Positions 9,068 to 18,569 of a stretch of 64,000 bases of DNA are shown here, piece after piece. Source of the DNA: Bacillus andreraoultii (GTDB lineage: Bacteria; Bacillota; Bacilli; Bacillales; Caldibacillaceae); the NCBI RefSeq assembly GCF_001244735.1, contig NZ_LN868937.1, forward strand, positions 2,347,152 through 2,411,151, given 5' to 3'. The notes below the pieces were generated by a model, which was not told the DNA's origin, ran no database searches, and saw nothing but the letters and a program-made list of their open reading frames with translations. The position numbers were made by a program, and so were the translations under genes. How positions within the stretch are numbered: position 1 is the stretch's first letter; each line of letters starts with the position of its first letter.

Positions 9068-10078
9068 TTACTCTTTTTCTAATGAAGATAAGTACTTAAG
9101 GGCGTCATCAAAACTGTCGATAGGAATAATTTTCATATTCGACTTAAGTTCCTTCGCTGTTTTCTTAGCCATTTTATAATTGGAACCCTTTTTTCCTTGT
9201 TCATTAGGTGCAAAAAATAACTCGACTCCTTCTCGGTCAGCAGCAACAATCTTTTGTTCGATTCCTCCAATTGGTCCAACTGTTCCATCCGGCGATATTG
9301 TGCCAGTACCTGCTATTTTGTACCCTTTTGTTATATCTTCTTCTGTTAATTGATTATAAATCTCTAAAGTAAACATTAACCCTGCTGATGGTCCACCAAT
9401 TTTTTCTGAATTGAAATGAACTTTAGGTTTTGTTTTAACATCTTTATCTTCTACTAATGTGATTCCAATTCCTGGTTTATTAATTTCCGGTATCATATCA
9501 ACCGCTATTTTTTTTGTCATTTTTTTGTTATTACGTAAGAATGTAACGTGAATCTCATCTCCAACTTTTTTACTTTGAATATAGTTAGTGAATTCAAGAG
9601 AAGAATCAAAGGTATGCTCATCAATAGCAATTATACGATCACCAGGTCTCAAAACATTACTGGATGGCATATCATCTCTTACACTTAACACATAAATGCC
9701 ATTCATTTTGATATTAATATCTTTACCAGCTTTTTTAAATGCGACTTGCAATGCGTTTTCTTGTGAATCTTCCATATAATATAATTGCCGTACTTGATAT
9801 TCTTCATCCGTTTCATTTTTCATACGAATTACTTCTTTTGGCTCTAACACATAGTATTTGTTTATTTTTGTCATTAGATAAGAAATAATATTTGCTTCAC
9901 CCATACGAACAGTTGTTAACATTAACTCCCCTTGTTCATCATATCCTCCTTCTACTTCGATAATTCCATCTAATGACTCAGCCATCCCTGGTTTCATAAC
10001 ATAGTACGGTAAAGTATAAAAATTTAAAAAAAGAAAGGTTAAGAATAGAGCAGAAATTATTGTTAGTCTTTTTTTCAC
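9068..10078 (-). CDS. ylbL: SepM/YlbL-family membrane-anchored serine protease (PDZ plus Lon-type domain)
   Basis: 336 residues. There is one N-terminal membrane anchor (about residues 5-25), a central PDZ domain (residues about 110-190, LRPGDRIIAIDEHTF) and a C-terminal Lon-type (S16) protease domain with catalytic Ser in GGPSAGLMF and the Lys in the following GGIEQKIVAADREG segment. Homologues include B. subtilis YlbL and streptococcal SepM, which trims a peptide pheromone at the cell surface. The substrate here is unknown. Overlaps the 3' end of ylbK by 4 nt. Confidence 0.9.
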   Translation of the reverse strand: MKKRLTIISALFLTFLFLNFYTLPYYVMKPGMAESLDGIIEVEGGYDEQGELMLTTVRMGEANIISYLMTKINKYYVLEPKEVIRMKNETDEEYQVRQLYYMEDSQENALQVAFKKAGKDINIKMNGIYVLSVRDDMPSSNVLRPGDRIIAIDEHTFDSSLEFTNYIQSKKVGDEIHVTFLRNNKKMTKKIAVDMIPEINKPGIGITLVEDKDVKTKPKVHFNSEKIGGPSAGLMFTLEIYNQLTEEDITKGYKIAGTGTISPDGTVGPIGGIEQKIVAADREGVELFFAPNEQGKKGSNYKMAKKTAKELKSNMKIIPIDSFDDALKYLSSLEKE

Positions 10079-10863
10079 TTATGTAACTCCTTCCACGAAT
10101 CAATTAATTGTTTAATTTTTGGTACTTCCTTTTTTGCTGATTCTTCCCCTAATAAAATTAGTTCTCCGATGTCATTAAAGGAGTACGAGCTATATTTTTC
10201 GACAGGAGGTTTAATATAAATATCAGATTGATATGCACGTGCCTCTGCTAACTCCACTTGCAAAATATCAATACTTTGCATAATTACATCATAAATATTT
10301 ACAATTTGTGCATTTCTATTTAGACCAGCAACATCAACCGCAATAACTAAATCTGCCCCCATATCTTTAACAACAGAAACAGGAACTCGGTCACTAACTC
10401 CACCGTCAACTAACAAACGATCTTGGTAATTCTCTGGAATAAAAACACCCGGTATGGCTATACTTGCTCGAACTGCCTCAGCGATTGGTCCCTTTTGGAA
10501 AACAACTTTGTCGCCAGTATAAATATCGGTTGCGATGATAGATATTGGTAAACGACAATCTTCAATATTTTTATTAAATGTGAATAGGCGGATAAATTCC
10601 TTTATTCTGTTACCCGTTATAAAACCAAGTTTTGGTATCGTAACATCGATAAAAAATTTTCGTTTAAAGCTTTGCGATAATTTAATCATATTATCAATCG
10701 TTTGTCCCGAAGCATAAAAGGACCCAATAAGAGAACCAATACTACTCCCTGCAATCATTGAAATAGGAATATTTTCTTTCTCTAAGACCTTTAGAACACC
10801 GATATGAGCGAGACCTCGAGCACCTCCAGATCCTAATGCTAGACCAATTTTGGGCTCTCTCAC
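10075..10863 (-). CDS. ylbK: Patatin-like phospholipase family protein (YlbK/RssA-like)
   Basis: 262 residues with the patatin catalytic dyad: the oxyanion loop GSGGARGLAHIGVL, nucleophile Ser in GSSIG (about residue 42) and catalytic Asp in VDGGVSDRVPV. No signal peptide or membrane span, so cytoplasmic or peripheral. Coupled to ylbL by a 4-nt overlap, an arrangement conserved in Bacillus; a shared envelope function is inferred. The natural substrate is not known. Confidence 0.9.
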   Translation of the reverse strand: MREPKIGLALGSGGARGLAHIGVLKVLEKENIPISMIAGSSIGSLIGSFYASGQTIDNMIKLSQSFKRKFFIDVTIPKLGFITGNRIKEFIRLFTFNKNIEDCRLPISIIATDIYTGDKVVFQKGPIAEAVRASIAIPGVFIPENYQDRLLVDGGVSDRVPVSVVKDMGADLVIAVDVAGLNRNAQIVNIYDVIMQSIDILQVELAEARAYQSDIYIKPPVEKYSSYSFNDIGELILLGEESAKKEVPKIKQLIDSWKELHK

Positions 10864-10998
10864 ATGATTCTCCCCTTATTTTATATTTTTTTCATGTTCC
10901 CTTAATTGTAATATGACAAGTTAATTAAAACGATACGAAGAGCTTTTATTTTATGTTCGCAAAGTTTTATCAAAAATGTTTTGACAACTTGTTGAAGT

Positions 10999-11154
10999 AA
11001 AGAAAGCTCAGGGACGCATAAGCCTGGCGAAACGAGAGACTACAGTTCGCTGAGTTTATCGGCTTTGAAGGAGCTGCTAGAGCCTTCCATATGTGCTTAT
11101 GCGTATAGGAAAGAAATAATTGGTGAAATTTATACTTTCCTATTCGCTAAAAAA
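10999..11154 (+). repeat. Dispersed structured intergenic repeat, copy 3 (full length)
   Basis: GACGCATAAGCC near the 5' end pairs with GTGCTTATGCGTATAGG near the 3' end. Ends with AGGAAAG...TACTTTCCTATTCGCTAAAAAA. Occupies the 512-bp divergent gap between ylbK and ylbJ; the remainder is AT-rich with no other recognisable gene. Confidence 0.88.
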
Positions 11155-11375
11155 TTTATTCTTTTTTATAAAACTACTTCATACATTTATGGAGAAGGTG
11201 GACATGCACAAGTTTATTGAAAATTACTTTATATAGTTATTGTATTTTTATGGTATTCATTTTAGCACATTATGATTAAGGATAAGAAAAAACTAGTATA
11301 TTTCTACCGAGTACTTTTTTCATCATAGAGTATTAGATTGAAATTTCGACCTGTTTCTTAAAAGGAGGGAAATTT

Positions 11376-12584
11376 TTGTTTAAATCTAGATTAAAAACGA
11401 TTGTTCTGGCAGTATCTGTTATCTTTTTAGCATTTGCTCTTATTTCCCATCCAAAAGAAGCTTTAAAAGCATCACTAAAAGGATTACATACTTGGTGGGA
11501 AGTTGTATTCCCATCCTTACTTCCTTTTTTTATCATTGCTGAACTATTAATTGGATTCGGAGTAGTGAAATTTCTCGGTGTTCTATTGGAACCGCTAATG
11601 AGACCAATCTTTCGTGTACCTGGTGTTGGCGGATTTGTTTGGGCAATGGGAATGGCTTCCGGAAATCCTGCAGGTGCTAAATTTTCTGTCCGATTAAGAA
11701 AAGATGAGTTAATAAGTCAAATCGAAGCAGAAAGACTTGTCGCCTTTACAAGCTGTGCTAATCCCTTATTTATTTTCGGAGCAATCGCTGTCGGTTTTTT
11801 TCAGAACGCTAGGTTAGGAATGATATTAGCCATTTCTCACCATGTTGCGAATATATTTGTCGGTTTAATTATGCGCTACCACGGGAAAGACAAACTAGAT
11901 AAAAAGGTTGAAAACCAAACGTTCTCAATTAAAAATGCATTTAAGGCAATGCACGAAACAAGAATACAAGATAAGCGGCCTTTTGGGACATTATTAGGTG
12001 ATGCAGTAACATCGTCAATACATACATTACTGATGATTGGCGGTTTTATCATTTTATTTTCAGTGGTTAATACCTTACTATCTTTAATGAATGTAACCGA
12101 CTTTTTAGCAGTTTTTATTAATCATCTATTTTCAATATTATCATTACCAGAGTCATTTAGTATTCCATTTATTTCAGGTTTATTTGAAATGACGATTGGA
12201 AGTCAATTAATAAGTGAAGTTGAAAATGTGGAATTGTTAAAACAAGTCATCGTCGTTAGTTTTATGTTAGCTTTTGCCGGATTTAGTATACAAGCTCAAG
12301 TCGGAAGTCTGCTTTCTCAAACCGATATTCGATTCCTCCCCTTCTTTTTTGCACGGATAATACAAGGAGTTTTTGCATCAATCATTACATTAATCATATG
12401 GAAACCACTTTACGAACATAAATTAATAGGAAATATAGAGATAATTCCTGTCTTTATGAGTAAAAGTGAGAATTCATATTCAGATTTGTTTACAACACTC
12501 ACTCATTTTGGTCCATTAATTACACTTCTCTCACTTTTTGTTTATATCATTGTGTATGGGAAAAGGATGATATACAATAGGTAA
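11376..12584 (+). CDS. ylbJ: Sporulation integral membrane protein YlbJ
   Basis: 402-residue polytopic membrane protein with about 8 hydrophobic spans and two nucleoside-recognition (Gate) domains, one around GMASGNPAGAKFSVRLRKDEL and one in the C-terminal half (IPFISGLFEMTIGS). YlbJ is needed for spore cortex formation and resistance in B. subtilis and is controlled by sigma-E there; substrate unknown. The start is TTG at 11376, supported by an AAAGGAGGG ribosome-binding site. Transcribed opposite to its neighbours, as in B. subtilis. Confidence 0.9.
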   Translation: MFKSRLKTIVLAVSVIFLAFALISHPKEALKASLKGLHTWWEVVFPSLLPFFIIAELLIGFGVVKFLGVLLEPLMRPIFRVPGVGGFVWAMGMASGNPAGAKFSVRLRKDELISQIEAERLVAFTSCANPLFIFGAIAVGFFQNARLGMILAISHHVANIFVGLIMRYHGKDKLDKKVENQTFSIKNAFKAMHETRIQDKRPFGTLLGDAVTSSIHTLLMIGGFIILFSVVNTLLSLMNVTDFLAVFINHLFSILSLPESFSIPFISGLFEMTIGSQLISEVENVELLKQVIVVSFMLAFAGFSIQAQVGSLLSQTDIRFLPFFFARIIQGVFASIITLIIWKPLYEHKLIGNIEIIPVFMSKSENSYSDLFTTLTHFGPLITLLSLFVYIIVYGKRMIYNR

Positions 12585-12601
12585 TCGGACTTGTTCATAA
12601 A

Positions 12602-12648
12602 AAAACTTCATGTCAAAGGGATATCGCTTATCACTTGGCATGAAGTCT
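12602..12648. terminator. Bidirectional terminator between ylbJ and coaD
   Basis: ACTTCATGTCAAAGG pairs imperfectly with ACTTGGCATGAAGT, flanked by A7 on the left and a T-rich stretch on the right, so it can serve both convergent genes. Confidence 0.85.
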
Positions 12649-12655
12649 TTCTTAT

Positions 12656-13156
<501 letters not shown>

Positions 13157-13708
13157 TTATCTCCACATATAAAGCGATATGTTTATCGTTCCATAGTTTT
13201 CTTGTCTGATTCGTATCAAATCTTCTACAGTGTTCGGTAACTCCTTTTCCTTTGCATGTTCACAAATAATTACACCATTTTTGTCCAATAAATCGCTTTT
13301 ATGAATATTAGCCAAAATATAAGTATATACATCTTTTTTATACGGTGGATCCAACCAAATAACTCGAAATTTAATTTGCCGTTGAGCGATTGTTTTAAGC
13401 GCTCTTTTCCAATCATTTCGGTAAATTTCTGCCTTCTCTTCAAAATGACATAACTCTATATTTTTCTTAATTGTTTGGATTGCTTTTGTATCGTGGTCAA
13501 TAAATAGGACTTTTTCTAATCCTCTACTAATCCCTTCAATTCCAAGACCACCGCTGCCCGCAAATAAATCAAGGCCATATCCCCCTTCAAAGTATGGACC
13601 AATAATATTGAAAACTGACTCTTTTACCTTGTCAGTGGTAGGCCGCGTACTTTCACCAGGAACTGCTTTTAAAATTCTTCCTTTTTGAATCCCAGATATT
13701 ACTCGCAC
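13157..13708 (-). CDS. rsmD: 16S rRNA (guanine966-N2)-methyltransferase RsmD
   Basis: SAM-dependent methyltransferase of 183 residues acting on G966 of 16S rRNA during 30S assembly. N-terminal MRVISGIQKGRILKAVPG with TRPTTDKVKE, SAM loop LDLFAGSGGLGIE and the catalytic N-methyltransferase motif DPPY (residues about 120-123). Pairs with coaD. Confidence 0.95.
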   Translation of the reverse strand: MRVISGIQKGRILKAVPGESTRPTTDKVKESVFNIIGPYFEGGYGLDLFAGSGGLGIEGISRGLEKVLFIDHDTKAIQTIKKNIELCHFEEKAEIYRNDWKRALKTIAQRQIKFRVIWLDPPYKKDVYTYILANIHKSDLLDKNGVIICEHAKEKELPNTVEDLIRIRQENYGTINISLYMWR

Positions 13709-13866
13709 AAAATCACCTTTATTTTAGATTTTACGTTACCATCCTACCATAATTTTTAATAAATGACTAATTGATACGACCAATTTCCACTTAAATTATA
13801 TGTAATAGATGATTTGAGAATCGAGATGATTTTACTATCGTAAGGAAATATTTTTTGTAAAATAAT

Positions 13867-13895
13867 GTATAAGTAGGACAAATATGGTCATACTG
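13867..13895 (+). promoter_or_regulatory. Forespore-type (sigma-G/sigma-F-like) promoter upstream of the csfG-like RNA
   Basis: GTATA at 13867-13871 and CATACTG at 13889-13895 are 17 bp apart, close to the sigma-G consensus (GHATR, 17-18 bp, CATnnTA). The predicted start falls near 13902, exactly at the foot of the first RNA hairpin. Confidence 0.55.
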
Positions 13896-13901
13896 TAAAT
13901 G

Positions 13902-14046
13902 ACAACATCAAACGAAAGATGTTGTTGCCAACCGCGGAGAAGACTTACGTTTCCCCATAAGTTCTTCCTCCGGTTTCTCCTCTCCCTTTGCCTTCACTCA
14001 TGAAGAGTTGGAAGGAGCCCTGCAGAATTATCTGCAGGGTTTTTTT
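13902..14046 (+). ncRNA. csfG: Probable sporulation small RNA, csfG-like
   Basis: A roughly 145-nt transcript is predicted. A 5' hairpin (ACAACATC pairing with GATGTTGT, 13902-13926) is followed by a long unpaired pyrimidine-rich stretch with TTCCTCC and TCTCCTCTCCC (about 13966-13985), which could pair with Shine-Dalgarno sequences. It ends in a Rho-independent terminator (CCCTGCAGA / TCTGCAGGG plus T7, 14018-14046). Established knowledge as I recall it: CsfG, a sporulation-specific RNA of endospore formers under sigma-F/sigma-G control, lies in the ylbG-ylbH interval in B. subtilis, the same interval as here. The name rests on position, promoter type and pyrimidine-rich architecture, not on an alignment. 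Confidence 0.65.
14018..14046 (+). terminator. Terminator of the csfG-like RNA
   Basis: Perfect 9-bp stem CCCTGCAGA/TCTGCAGGG with a 4-nt loop followed by seven T. Confidence 0.9.
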
Positions 14047-14054
14047 AGCTACTA

Positions 14055-14160
14055 TTGGGAAAGACTGTTAGGAAGTAGCGTGACCTCACAACCGAAAAAC
14101 TTTTTCCGGTGTACTTTAGGTTTATCTTTCGCTAAGGGCTCGAACTCTCTCGTTTTCTTT
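14055..14160 (-). repeat. Dispersed structured intergenic repeat, copy 4 (truncated, reverse orientation)
   Basis: Read on the minus strand it begins AAAGAAAACGAGAGAGTTCG and carries the GTTTTTCGGTTGTGAGG block, most like copy 6. The only copy in this orientation; the 3' terminal hairpin is lost. The remaining 14161-14379 is AT-rich with nothing I can assign. Confidence 0.6.
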
Positions 14161-14379
14161 ATCACATTAATCTTTATTACGTATAAACGAATACTTCAAT
14201 AAATTGCTTTAAGAAAGCAGTTTAATATCATTAATAACATAAATAAAAGATATAATCGGTATAAAAGCTCCAGTTAGTTGGATAGCCGATGATAAAAAAG
14301 ACTATCTATTAGCAAAGAGTTCACTATGAAAAATCAACCACAGTAACTCAACACTAAAAGATAGCCAAAATGAAAAAGT

Positions 14380-14655
14380 TTAGAAACCAATTTTATAATC
14401 ATATTCTTTTGCTTTATCTGGCTTTGCATTATCGAAATCAGTCTTTAAAAAAGGGCGGTAAGATGGTTCAACCATTTTTACGAAAGATAAATTTTTTATT
14501 TTGTTCATAACAGTTTCACTTTCATCCATATTACAATATAGAACAACATATTTTAGTCGTTTTGAAATATAATGAATGTTCCCATACTTTCTTAAATTTT
14601 TTGCCAGCTTTATATTGTGTAACCAGACGATTAATCCTTGTCTTTCTCCGATCAT
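14380..14655 (-). CDS. ylbG: YlbG family protein (DUF2129)
   Basis: 91-residue cytoplasmic protein of unknown function with the family N-terminus [23 protein letters not shown]. It is found next to ylbF in Bacillaceae. The start has AGGAG about 6 nt upstream. It follows ylbF with a 40-nt gap and is probably co-transcribed with it. Confidence 0.9.
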   Translation of the reverse strand: MIGERQGLIVWLHNIKLAKNLRKYGNIHYISKRLKYVVLYCNMDESETVMNKIKNLSFVKMVEPSYRPFLKTDFDNAKPDKAKEYDYKIGF

Positions 14656-14695
14656 AGCGCGTCTCCTATTTAAATGTTTTCAATATAGTTGAATT

Positions 14696-15136
14696 TTATG
14701 CACTACAGCCACAACTACCCCCAGTGGAACACCCACCAGACGATTTTGTCTCAAAAAACGGACTTCCAGTCGCCACTTTAACACGTTCGGACACAGACCG
14801 ACCGATGAGTAAACTAATTTCATCAAGAAGTTGTTGCAAAGCATTTTCAGCTATTTTAAATTTGGCCACATTCTCGTCTAAGTCCATTTCTCTTTTCGCT
14901 AGACGAACCTCAGTCATAATTTTACTATAGTCTGGATGATAGCGTCCAAAACGCTGTACTTCCTCATATTGCTCCTTCAACTTAACAAATTTTTTTATCT
15001 TTTTTTGTGTTTCTAAGTCGGTATTCATTATATATAAACATTGGCGGTATTCATCCGCAATATCACTTTCTATTATCATTTTAGCTAAAGTTTCAGCATG
15101 ATCAATGATTTCAACTGATTCTAAAGTAGCAAACAT
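14696..15136 (-). CDS. ylbF: YlbF/RicF, subunit of the Y-complex (RicA-RicF-RicT)
   Basis: 146 residues. The helical Com_YlbF domain spans about 1-115 (TLAKMIIESDIADEYRQCL). The C-terminal tail GGCSTGGSCGCSA holds cysteines that fit the known iron-sulfur clusters of the Ric complex. In B. subtilis the complex acts with RNase Y in mRNA maturation and affects Spo0A phosphorylation, competence and biofilm. Those roles are inferred for this organism; the tail is visible in the sequence. Confidence 0.92.
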   Translation of the reverse strand: MFATLESVEIIDHAETLAKMIIESDIADEYRQCLYIMNTDLETQKKIKKFVKLKEQYEEVQRFGRYHPDYSKIMTEVRLAKREMDLDENVAKFKIAENALQQLLDEISLLIGRSVSERVKVATGSPFFETKSSGGCSTGGSCGCSA

Positions 15137-15275
15137 ATTTGCACCTCCACAATATATAATATCATAATCATGTATAAAAAAGGAATCACTACGGTTTATA
15201 TTTAAGATGCTATTTTTTGTGCAAAGATCATCTATATGTTTTAAGAGAAAAACATGAAAAATACAAAAAACTATC

Positions 15276-15300
15276 CCCGTATTATTAAGGATAGCAATTA
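15276..15300 (-). terminator. Possible terminator after ylbE
   Basis: On the minus strand GCTATCC and GGATAGT pair around an AT-rich loop, followed by a T run; overlaps the ylbE stop region. Confidence 0.5.
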
Positions 15301-15537
15301 TTGGGTTTGGTTCATTGACTGAAGCATAGATAACATCATTGAGGCGAATTGAACACCATTAGATACTTTATCAACGCGATCCGGAAACGTCTTTTTATAA
15401 TATTTGAATGCCGCCTTTTCAAATTCTTTAATCAAAGTTGGATTCCTTGATAAAGTTTTATACCATGCTGGTTCCATCCGAAGATAATGGACAAACTCTC
15501 TTTTCGATTTTATTTGTTCATAAATATCTTTTCTCAT
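15298..15537 (-). CDS. ylbE: YlbE-like protein
   Basis: 79-residue protein of unknown function, MRKDIYEQIKSKREFVHYLR at the N-terminus, with the LRMEPAWYKTLSRNP segment typical of the family. Lies 18 nt after ylbD and is likely co-transcribed. No membrane span or known catalytic motif. Confidence 0.85.
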   Translation of the reverse strand: MRKDIYEQIKSKREFVHYLRMEPAWYKTLSRNPTLIKEFEKAAFKYYKKTFPDRVDKVSNGVQFASMMLSMLQSMNQTQ

Positions 15538-15555
15538 TTATTTATAGCCCCCCTG

Positions 15556-15984
15556 TTAATCTTTTCGGAATAAAAATGGATTTCTTCTGTCACTAACTGG
15601 TAAAGTACGATTCATTTCTTCCTTTTCTCCATTGTTTTTCAATTGTCCTAATAAGTTTTGTAAAGATTCAATAGCCTCACTCATCTGTCCCAAATAATTT
15701 TGTAGTTGTTTCATATCCATATTTTTTATATATAGCAAAAGTTGGTCAATCAATACATTTTTTGCTTCCTTTATTTGTTCTTGTTCGTTTTCTAATTTTG
15801 ACTTTTCAAAAGTTCCATTAATCCGATACTTTTTCCACTTTGGATCGTCTTCTCCTAATAAATACCATTCTTCAAATAATTCTTGCCATGAACCTTCACC
15901 ATTTTTTACTTTTTGTATTAACTTTGGATGTTTTTTAACAAAGTTTTTAAACTGTTCAATGGAAGGATTTTTCTCTTTAGCCAT
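15556..15984 (-). CDS. ylbD: Putative spore coat protein YlbD
   Basis: 142 residues, highly charged and helical, with the N-terminal IEQFKNFVKKHPKLIQKVKNG and WQELFEEWYLLGEDDPKW features of the YlbD coat family. ATG at 15984 is chosen because GAGGGTGAG lies directly before it; the GTG three codons upstream overlaps that site. Coat association is known for B. subtilis homologues and inferred here. Confidence 0.82.
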   Translation of the reverse strand: MAKEKNPSIEQFKNFVKKHPKLIQKVKNGEGSWQELFEEWYLLGEDDPKWKKYRINGTFEKSKLENEQEQIKEAKNVLIDQLLLYIKNMDMKQLQNYLGQMSEAIESLQNLLGQLKNNGEKEEMNRTLPVSDRRNPFLFRKD

Positions 15985-16133
15985 TTTTCTCACCCTCTTC
16001 AGATCTACTTACTATAAACTATGTCTAGGCGAAGGAAGGTGAAACTAAATTTAAAAAGGCCACCTCGAAAATTAGCAACTCGTAGCAAAAATTGTTACAA
16101 AAAGTGTGCCTAATTTCAAAGTAACCTTTCATT

Positions 16134-17198
16134 TTACTCCCATGACTTTTCAAGAAAGTTTTGTGTATAGTACTTTTGATAAACTCCAACTCCAATATGA
16201 GTAAAGTCTTTATTAAGCAATGTTTCACGATGTCCTTTACTATTTAGCCAGCCACTGACAACAGCGACACTGTCTGTATATTGAAAAGCAATATTTTCAC
16301 CAGCAGTTTCATAAAAAACATCGTGCCGTTTCAATCGATCAGCAAGGTTTCCATACTTATCTGAATTATGGGAGAATGTTTCCGTTTCATACATATCCTG
16401 ACTATGTTCATACGCCACCTCTCTTGTATCTTCATCCCAAGTTAATTCAGGAACATCATAGTTTGTACGAACTAAATTAGTTAATTCATAAATTTGTAAT
16501 TCACTTGCGGCATCTGCTTTAGCCCATTCTTCTGGAGTTAATTCTTTATAGTCTATTAATTTTCCACGATAAGTCATATCATAAGGCCGTTGTTGAATTA
16601 ACGTATTCCCATCCATAAAACGAATAAAGATTAAATTCCCTTCAAAGTGATCAAAATATAATTGGGCAAAAATATCACCAAAAGAAATTAACGGTTTAAT
16701 ATTGATATCATCTTCAAATAATTCAAATCGATAAACCCCATTATCATTAACGAACTCAACTTCAGGTTGCATGTCCACTTTTTTATAAACGGACTCTAAA
16801 TTTTCTCCAATTTTAAATGGGTAAGTATCAATCTGCTCACTTGCAACTGTAATCGTAACAATCTTATTATTTAATACTCCTACCATCAAATAAAAATCTT
16901 TCTTGTTATAAACCCACCAAGTATAGCCATAATAAGACGGTTCCTGCCGTGTTGGTTTTCCAAACTTCTTTTGAAATGTATTAATTGATTTACCGATGTA
17001 TGTAGAAATACCCGTCGTAGGTCGTTTTTCTACATTACTTTTCTCAGGTGAATCTTTTGCTGGCTTCAACTTTTCATTTTCTACTATCTCTTTTTTATTT
17101 TCTATTAATACTGGGTCTTTCGTGTAAAAAAGATTAAACGATATACCAATAACGAGAATACCAGTTGCAATAAATAATATCCTAATTAAATTTTTCAG
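16134..17198 (-). CDS. ylbC: YlbC, membrane-anchored CAP/SCP-domain protein with probable CTG start
   Basis: 354 residues when read from a CTG at 17198. This gives an N-terminal signal anchor (KNLIRILFIATGILVIGISF), a middle CAP-associated domain (TYIGKSINTFQKKFG onward) and a C-terminal CAP domain (ELTNLVRTNYDVPELTWDE, HSQDMYETETFSHNS, AGENIA, GHRETLLNKDFTHIGVG). The first conventional in-frame starts (for example TTG at 17069) fall after the membrane segment, which would leave the protein without an export signal. A strong GGGGGGAGAGG precedes the CTG. The length agrees with B. subtilis YlbC (about 346). Function of the family is unknown. Confidence 0.8.
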   Translation of the reverse strand: MKNLIRILFIATGILVIGISFNLFYTKDPVLIENKKEIVENEKLKPAKDSPEKSNVEKRPTTGISTYIGKSINTFQKKFGKPTRQEPSYYGYTWWVYNKKDFYLMVGVLNNKIVTITVASEQIDTYPFKIGENLESVYKKVDMQPEVEFVNDNGVYRFELFEDDINIKPLISFGDIFAQLYFDHFEGNLIFIRFMDGNTLIQQRPYDMTYRGKLIDYKELTPEEWAKADAASELQIYELTNLVRTNYDVPELTWDEDTREVAYEHSQDMYETETFSHNSDKYGNLADRLKRHDVFYETAGENIAFQYTDSVAVVSGWLNSKGHRETLLNKDFTHIGVGVYQKYYTQNFLEKSWE

Positions 17199-17453
17199 AG
17201 GCCTCTCCCCCCTATCATGTAGATTCTATTTATTTTAAATTATATGTTATAAATTTTATAATAGAATGATTACTAGCATTTTACTCCTCTTTTCTTTTTG
17301 TTTTTTGCACTCCCTTTATTTAATTTTCAATTTATTATAACACTATTCGAATCGTTTTTAAAAGGAGCTGATAGCTTCTGTCGAGGTTTTTTGCGATATG
17401 TATCACAAAATTTCCCACAACTTAGTTCCGGCTTAGCAGCTCCTACAATAATA

Positions 17454-17894
17454 CTAATTCATATATTTCTCACTTGAATGGTCCTCCGAAATTTCCGCTA
17501 ATGCTGTTTTCGCTTGATAATCAGTATTTTCATTAACGGCAATATCACCCAAAGATATCATACCAATTAATCGATATCCATCATCTACAACAGGCAGACG
17601 ACGGATTTTATGTTCTGCCATTAACTTTGCTGCTTTATAAACTTGGTCATCTGTAGTAACGGTTATTAAATTTTTCGTCATCACATCTTCTACTTTTGTT
17701 GAACCTGGACGTTTTTCAGCGTAGCCCCGTAATACGAGATCACGATCTGTTATAATCCCTATGATACGATCTTGATCGACAACGGGTATCGCACCGACAT
17801 CAGCCTCTTTCATTTTCACCGAAACTTCGTAAACATTATCTAACAGTGTACATGTTTCTAACTCTGTCGTCATTAAATCTTTAATCTTTCTCAA
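17454..17894 (-). CDS. ylbB: CBS-domain protein YlbB
   Basis: 146 residues made of two CBS motifs: DLMTTELETCTLLDNVYEV to IIGIITDRDLVLRG, and DVMTKNLITVTTDDQVYKAA to LIGMISLGDIA. CBS pairs bind adenosyl nucleotides; the ligand is not known here. No fused effector domain. Position next to ylbC matches ylbB. Confidence 0.88.
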   Translation of the reverse strand: MRKIKDLMTTELETCTLLDNVYEVSVKMKEADVGAIPVVDQDRIIGIITDRDLVLRGYAEKRPGSTKVEDVMTKNLITVTTDDQVYKAAKLMAEHKIRRLPVVDDGYRLIGMISLGDIAVNENTDYQAKTALAEISEDHSSEKYMN

Positions 17895-18091
17895 AAAAGT
17901 TCCCCCTTTTAAACTATTTTCTCAAGATTATGTTTTCCCATGTTTTTCACGATATGCAATAGACATCAATTTTCAAATAAAACAAAATTAATGAAATTTT
18001 ATTGCAACTCCTCTTTAATTCATCTATTATTATAAGTAAGGGTATTGTAATTTCCTGATTGTAAATGATCATTTTTTCAGGAGGGGAAACT

Positions 18092-18463
18092 ATGCGATTT
18101 GAAAACATAGGGTTAGAACAAATCCAGATTGATTTAAATACGTTAGACGACATTTTACCAGAATACGGTTTAATTCGTGCTGGACAGTGGGATTACGAAA
18201 GAGTTACATATGACAGAAAGATTGTTATACAAGATAACGTTTACTACTTAAGGGTTCAAGGGTACGCAGTTTCAGGTGATGTTGGAGCTCACGAAGCTAC
18301 TATCCAGTTAATGATACCGATTCTAGGGAAATATTATTACCCACACGGTGTAGAATATGGTGAAGATGAGAATTTCCCAAAGGCTTTAGTCAAACAGTGT
18401 AAAGAAATTCTGACAGCTATAAAAGAAGTATTGGAACCGTTATCAGAAAGTATTGAGGCCTAA
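18092..18463 (+). CDS. ylbA: YlbA, YugN-like family protein
   Basis: 123 residues beginning MRFENIGLEQIQIDLNTLDD, with the YugN-like core (GLIRAGQWDYERVTYDRK). Unknown function. ATG at 18092 has AGGAGGGG 5 nt upstream; the ATG nine codons earlier has none. Transcribed toward the IS110 element and followed by a hairpin at 18519-18554. Confidence 0.82.
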   Translation: MRFENIGLEQIQIDLNTLDDILPEYGLIRAGQWDYERVTYDRKIVIQDNVYYLRVQGYAVSGDVGAHEATIQLMIPILGKYYYPHGVEYGEDENFPKALVKQCKEILTAIKEVLEPLSESIEA

Positions 18464-18518
18464 TATATGAAATAAATGTATTTCATCAATAGCATTACAT
18501 GCGTAAACATACTAACAT

Positions 18519-18554
18519 TAGTAGCACAGACCAAGGCCATGGTTTGTGCTACTA
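18519..18554 (+). terminator. Hairpin downstream of ylbA
   Basis: TAGTAGCACAGA pairs with TTTGTGCTACTA around CCAAGGCCATGG, followed by a short T run. Likely the ylbA terminator, and probably just outside the left end of the IS110 element. Confidence 0.6.
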
Positions 18555-18569
18555 TTTTCATAGTAGAAG

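Noticed and set aside
14008..14202. 64-codon plus-strand frame across the ncRNA terminator and repeat copy 4
   Set aside because: It begins inside the terminator of the csfG-like RNA and runs through a repeat; no family resemblance.
17947..18153. 68-codon minus-strand frame overlapping the ylbA start
   Set aside because: Antisense to the ylbA ribosome-binding site and N-terminus, no homology features.
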